From: Sternotherus odoratus
Lineage: Eukaryota; Chordata; Testudines; Kinosternidae
Reading direction: 5' to 3'
NCBI GenBank assembly: GCA_032164245.1
Contig: JAVMKO010000001.1
Span: forward strand, 18,017,603 to 18,081,602
Length of the DNA stretch: 64,000 nt
Shown here: piece by piece, positions 62,623 through 64,000 of the stretch
Layout: every line of letters begins with the position of its first letter
Numbering within the stretch: position 1 is the stretch's first letter
Notes under the pieces: model-generated
What the model was told of the DNA's origin: nothing
The model's input: the letters and a program-made list of their open reading frames with translations, nothing else
Database searches by the model: none
Position numbers and translations under genes: made by a program

Positions 62623-62684
62623 GTGAGACCTCCCTAGAGCCCCCCCAGAATCCTCTTAGAGCCCCCCGACCACCACCCACAGCG

Positions 62685-62735
62685 CTCTTCAGCCCACGTT
62701 CTGCAGCCACTGCACCGACTTCATCTGATGAGATC
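62685..62735 (+). pseudogene. Partial tandem duplicate of the exon end
   Basis: ttcagcccacgttctgcagc and cgacttcatctgatgagat repeat 62580-62630. The tryptophan codon is TGA and the donor is lost (gatgag). It lies inside the Pack-type element, 105 bp downstream of the first copy. Confidence 0.8.
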
Positions 62736-62812
62736 CCCCCAACCCCGCCCCTTTTTTGCCATGCCAATGTCCCGTTTTTGTCTCAAGGAAATATGGTCAG
62801 CCTACTTTATTG

Positions 62813-63459
62813 GGCCAGCCAGCCAAATACTCCTCCTCCCTGCTGCTTAAAAGTGCAGTGTGGTCTGTGTGAAATCATCATGTTTATATTTGGAATCATT
62901 GTCCAGTTTACTTAAACCAGTTTCACATAGATTACAGTGCATTGCTATCAAATACATTGAATGTTTTATATTTAAAAATAATGCCTCTGTCATTACACAA
63001 TAGCTCTTTTCTCCAAGGATTGATTGACAGACTCGTTAAAATTTTACGAAAGAAGGAGATGTCATTTTTTGGGCTTAATGTAACAAGTTTTTAAAACAAC
63101 TGAAACTGGTTTATAGCTATTCTCTTCCTTCTGACAAGCTCCATCTGTCCTTTAGATTGCAATGGGATGCCAAAGGAAAAAATAATCCTTAAGGCATTGT
63201 TATCTGGTAGTCAACCGGGGGGCCTTAGCCTTTGGTCACCATCACTTTTCCTCTTTGTCACTTTTCCTATTGCTCTGAAATGAAGGTTGTCAGCCATTCA
63301 GCAAGCAAACTGCTACTGTGCCTCTTAAAATGGATACTTTACATGCTGATTTTCCCTGATGTAGAATTCTGTTAGTAGGACATTGCTCGAAGTTACGATC
63401 TTGTGAAACAATAGAAGCAACCTGTGTTTTGAGAATTCCAGATCTCTAAAAACTGATAT
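62813..63459. other. Anonymous intronic sequence
   Basis: No recognisable feature. Confidence 0.4.
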
Positions 63460-63553
63460 TTAGTTAGTTAGTCTTTAGTTAGTCTTTAAGGTGCCACAGG
63501 ACTCTTTGTTACCTCTGCTATTCCAGACTAACACAGCTACCTCTCTGATTCTT
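63460..63553 (+). mobile_element. Penelope-like terminal repeat fragment
   Basis: gttagtctttaaggtgccac and cagactaacacagctacc are the 3' end of the same family as 11269-11789, ending in a ctctctgattctt-like tail. Short ttagttag repeats precede it. Confidence 0.8.
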
Positions 63554-63554
63554 G

Positions 63555-63720
63555 AGATTTAGTGTGATCCAATGGAAAGAGAACAGGATAGGGAGTCAGA
63601 AGACCTGGGTTGTATTCCCAGCTGTGTTACTGATTTTGTGAAGTCACTTCATCTCCCTGCATTTCCACTTTCCAACCTCTATTCAATTGAGAATATTTGT
63701 AAAGTGTTTTGAAATCAGTG
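63555..63720 (+). repeat. MIR (CORE-SINE)
   Basis: Clear tRNA-like head and core: aatggaaagagaacagg, gagtcagaagacctgggttg and gaagtcacttcatctccctg. It is diverged but nearly complete through the core. Confidence 0.82.
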
Positions 63721-63764
63721 AATACAATGAATTATGTAAGTTTCAATTTATTTATATGATAAAT

Positions 63765-63850
63765 CAAGGCACAGAAGTTTAAGTAGCTTACTCAAGATTC
63801 CAGAGATAAATCAGTGGCAGAGCTGGGAATATATCTCCCAGGTCTCATGT
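63765..63850 (-). repeat. MIR (CORE-SINE) fragment
   Basis: aaggcacagaagtttaagta, cagtggcagagctgggaat and cccaggtctc are the reverse complement of the MIR core and head. Confidence 0.78.
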
Positions 63851-64000
63851 ATTCCTAATGTCTCAAGACTAAATTTCTCTTTGCGTGTACACCGAATAAT
63901 GTGGTTATCCGCCCAACAATGCCTCAAATATGTGTTTGCCTCCATTCACAAAGAATGTGGCAAACATTTATTTCGAGAGGGCAATGAGATACAGTCTGAA

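Larger units (their letters stand above)
61146..62804 (+). mobile_element. Pack-type transposon carrying a PKC first exon
   Basis: The ends TAGGCTGACCATAT (61146-61159) and ATATGGTCAGCCTA (62791-62804) are perfect complements. The 8-bp duplication CTTTATTG is perfect (61138-61145 and 62805-62812), so hAT-like is most likely, though other 8-bp-duplicating superfamilies fit. Subterminal tgtcccgtttt repeats face inward at both ends. The interior holds GC-rich sequence, a pyrimidine minisatellite and a protein kinase C first exon. No transposase was seen. Confidence 0.88.
24148..64000 (+). other. CACNA2D1: Inferred CACNA2D1 downstream intron (5' portion)
   Basis: The intron begins with gtaagt at 24148. 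The next expected exon would start with two bases completing a serine codon and encode a segment before the VWA domain. I could not find it up to 64000, so the intron appears to extend past the window end. Helitrons, hAT elements, LTRs, a DIRS relic and a PKC-carrying transposon occupy parts of it. Confidence 0.75.

Noticed and set aside
62456..62804. Genuine PRKCG gene starting here
   Set aside because: Transposon ends and a target duplication enclose the exon, no further PKC exons follow, and CpG decay is evident.

Overview
This window looks like vertebrate nuclear DNA, most likely from a turtle (a crocodilian is the main alternative). It is AT-rich, has almost no coding sequence, and is full of old interspersed repeats. 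The mix is typical of non-avian reptiles: CR1 LINE 3' ends, MIR/CORE-SINE relics, Penelope-like palindromic terminal repeats, a DIRS tyrosine-recombinase element, Helitrons, retroviral-type solo LTRs and many hAT or Tigger-like DNA elements. There is no bacterial-type operon, CRISPR array or rRNA gene.

Only one host-gene exon can be supported. It is a 130-bp exon at 24018-24147 (+) with good acceptor and donor sites, and its protein matches the segment of the calcium-channel subunit alpha2delta-1 (CACNA2D1) just upstream of the VWA domain. The rest of the window therefore reads as the two large CACNA2D1 introns flanking this exon. I found no second exon.

Layout. 1-7.1 kb: unique intronic sequence with MIR and L2/CORE-SINE-like scraps. 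7.1-8.2 kb: solo LTR with a 5-bp target duplication. 9.35-12.92 kb: a pair of about 220-bp inverted arms enclosing a Tigger-like MITE, a broken CR1 and a Penelope-like foldback with hammerhead-ribozyme-like cores. 15.2-15.7 kb: hAT transposase relic. 19-20.1 kb: cluster of tRNA-like SINE heads in alternating orientation. 24.0 kb: CACNA2D1 exon, with a microsatellite just upstream and a duplicated acceptor tract just downstream. 25.55-28.17 kb: 2.6-kb hAT with a decayed transposase C-terminus. 30.4-31.0 and 35.2-35.5 kb: CR1 3' ends. 31.8-33.35 kb: internally deleted DIRS element. 36.8-37.25 kb: second copy of the 7-8 kb LTR family. 43.1-43.9, 49.2-50.0 and 57.2-57.7 kb: three related non-autonomous Helitrons with minisatellites. 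43.9-44.3 kb: second LTR family. 46.26-46.68 kb: TA-flanked MITE. 53.3-53.7 kb: short hAT-like element. 59.6-62.8 kb: two further transposons inserted into an older repeat.

The most striking object is the transposon at 61146-62804. It has 14-bp terminal inverted repeats and a perfect 8-bp target duplication, and it carries the 5' end of a conventional protein kinase C gene, most like PRKCG: start codon, first C1A residues and a splice donor. It appears to be a Pack-type element that captured a host first exon, then decayed mainly by CpG transitions. It sits in sense orientation within the CACNA2D1 intron.
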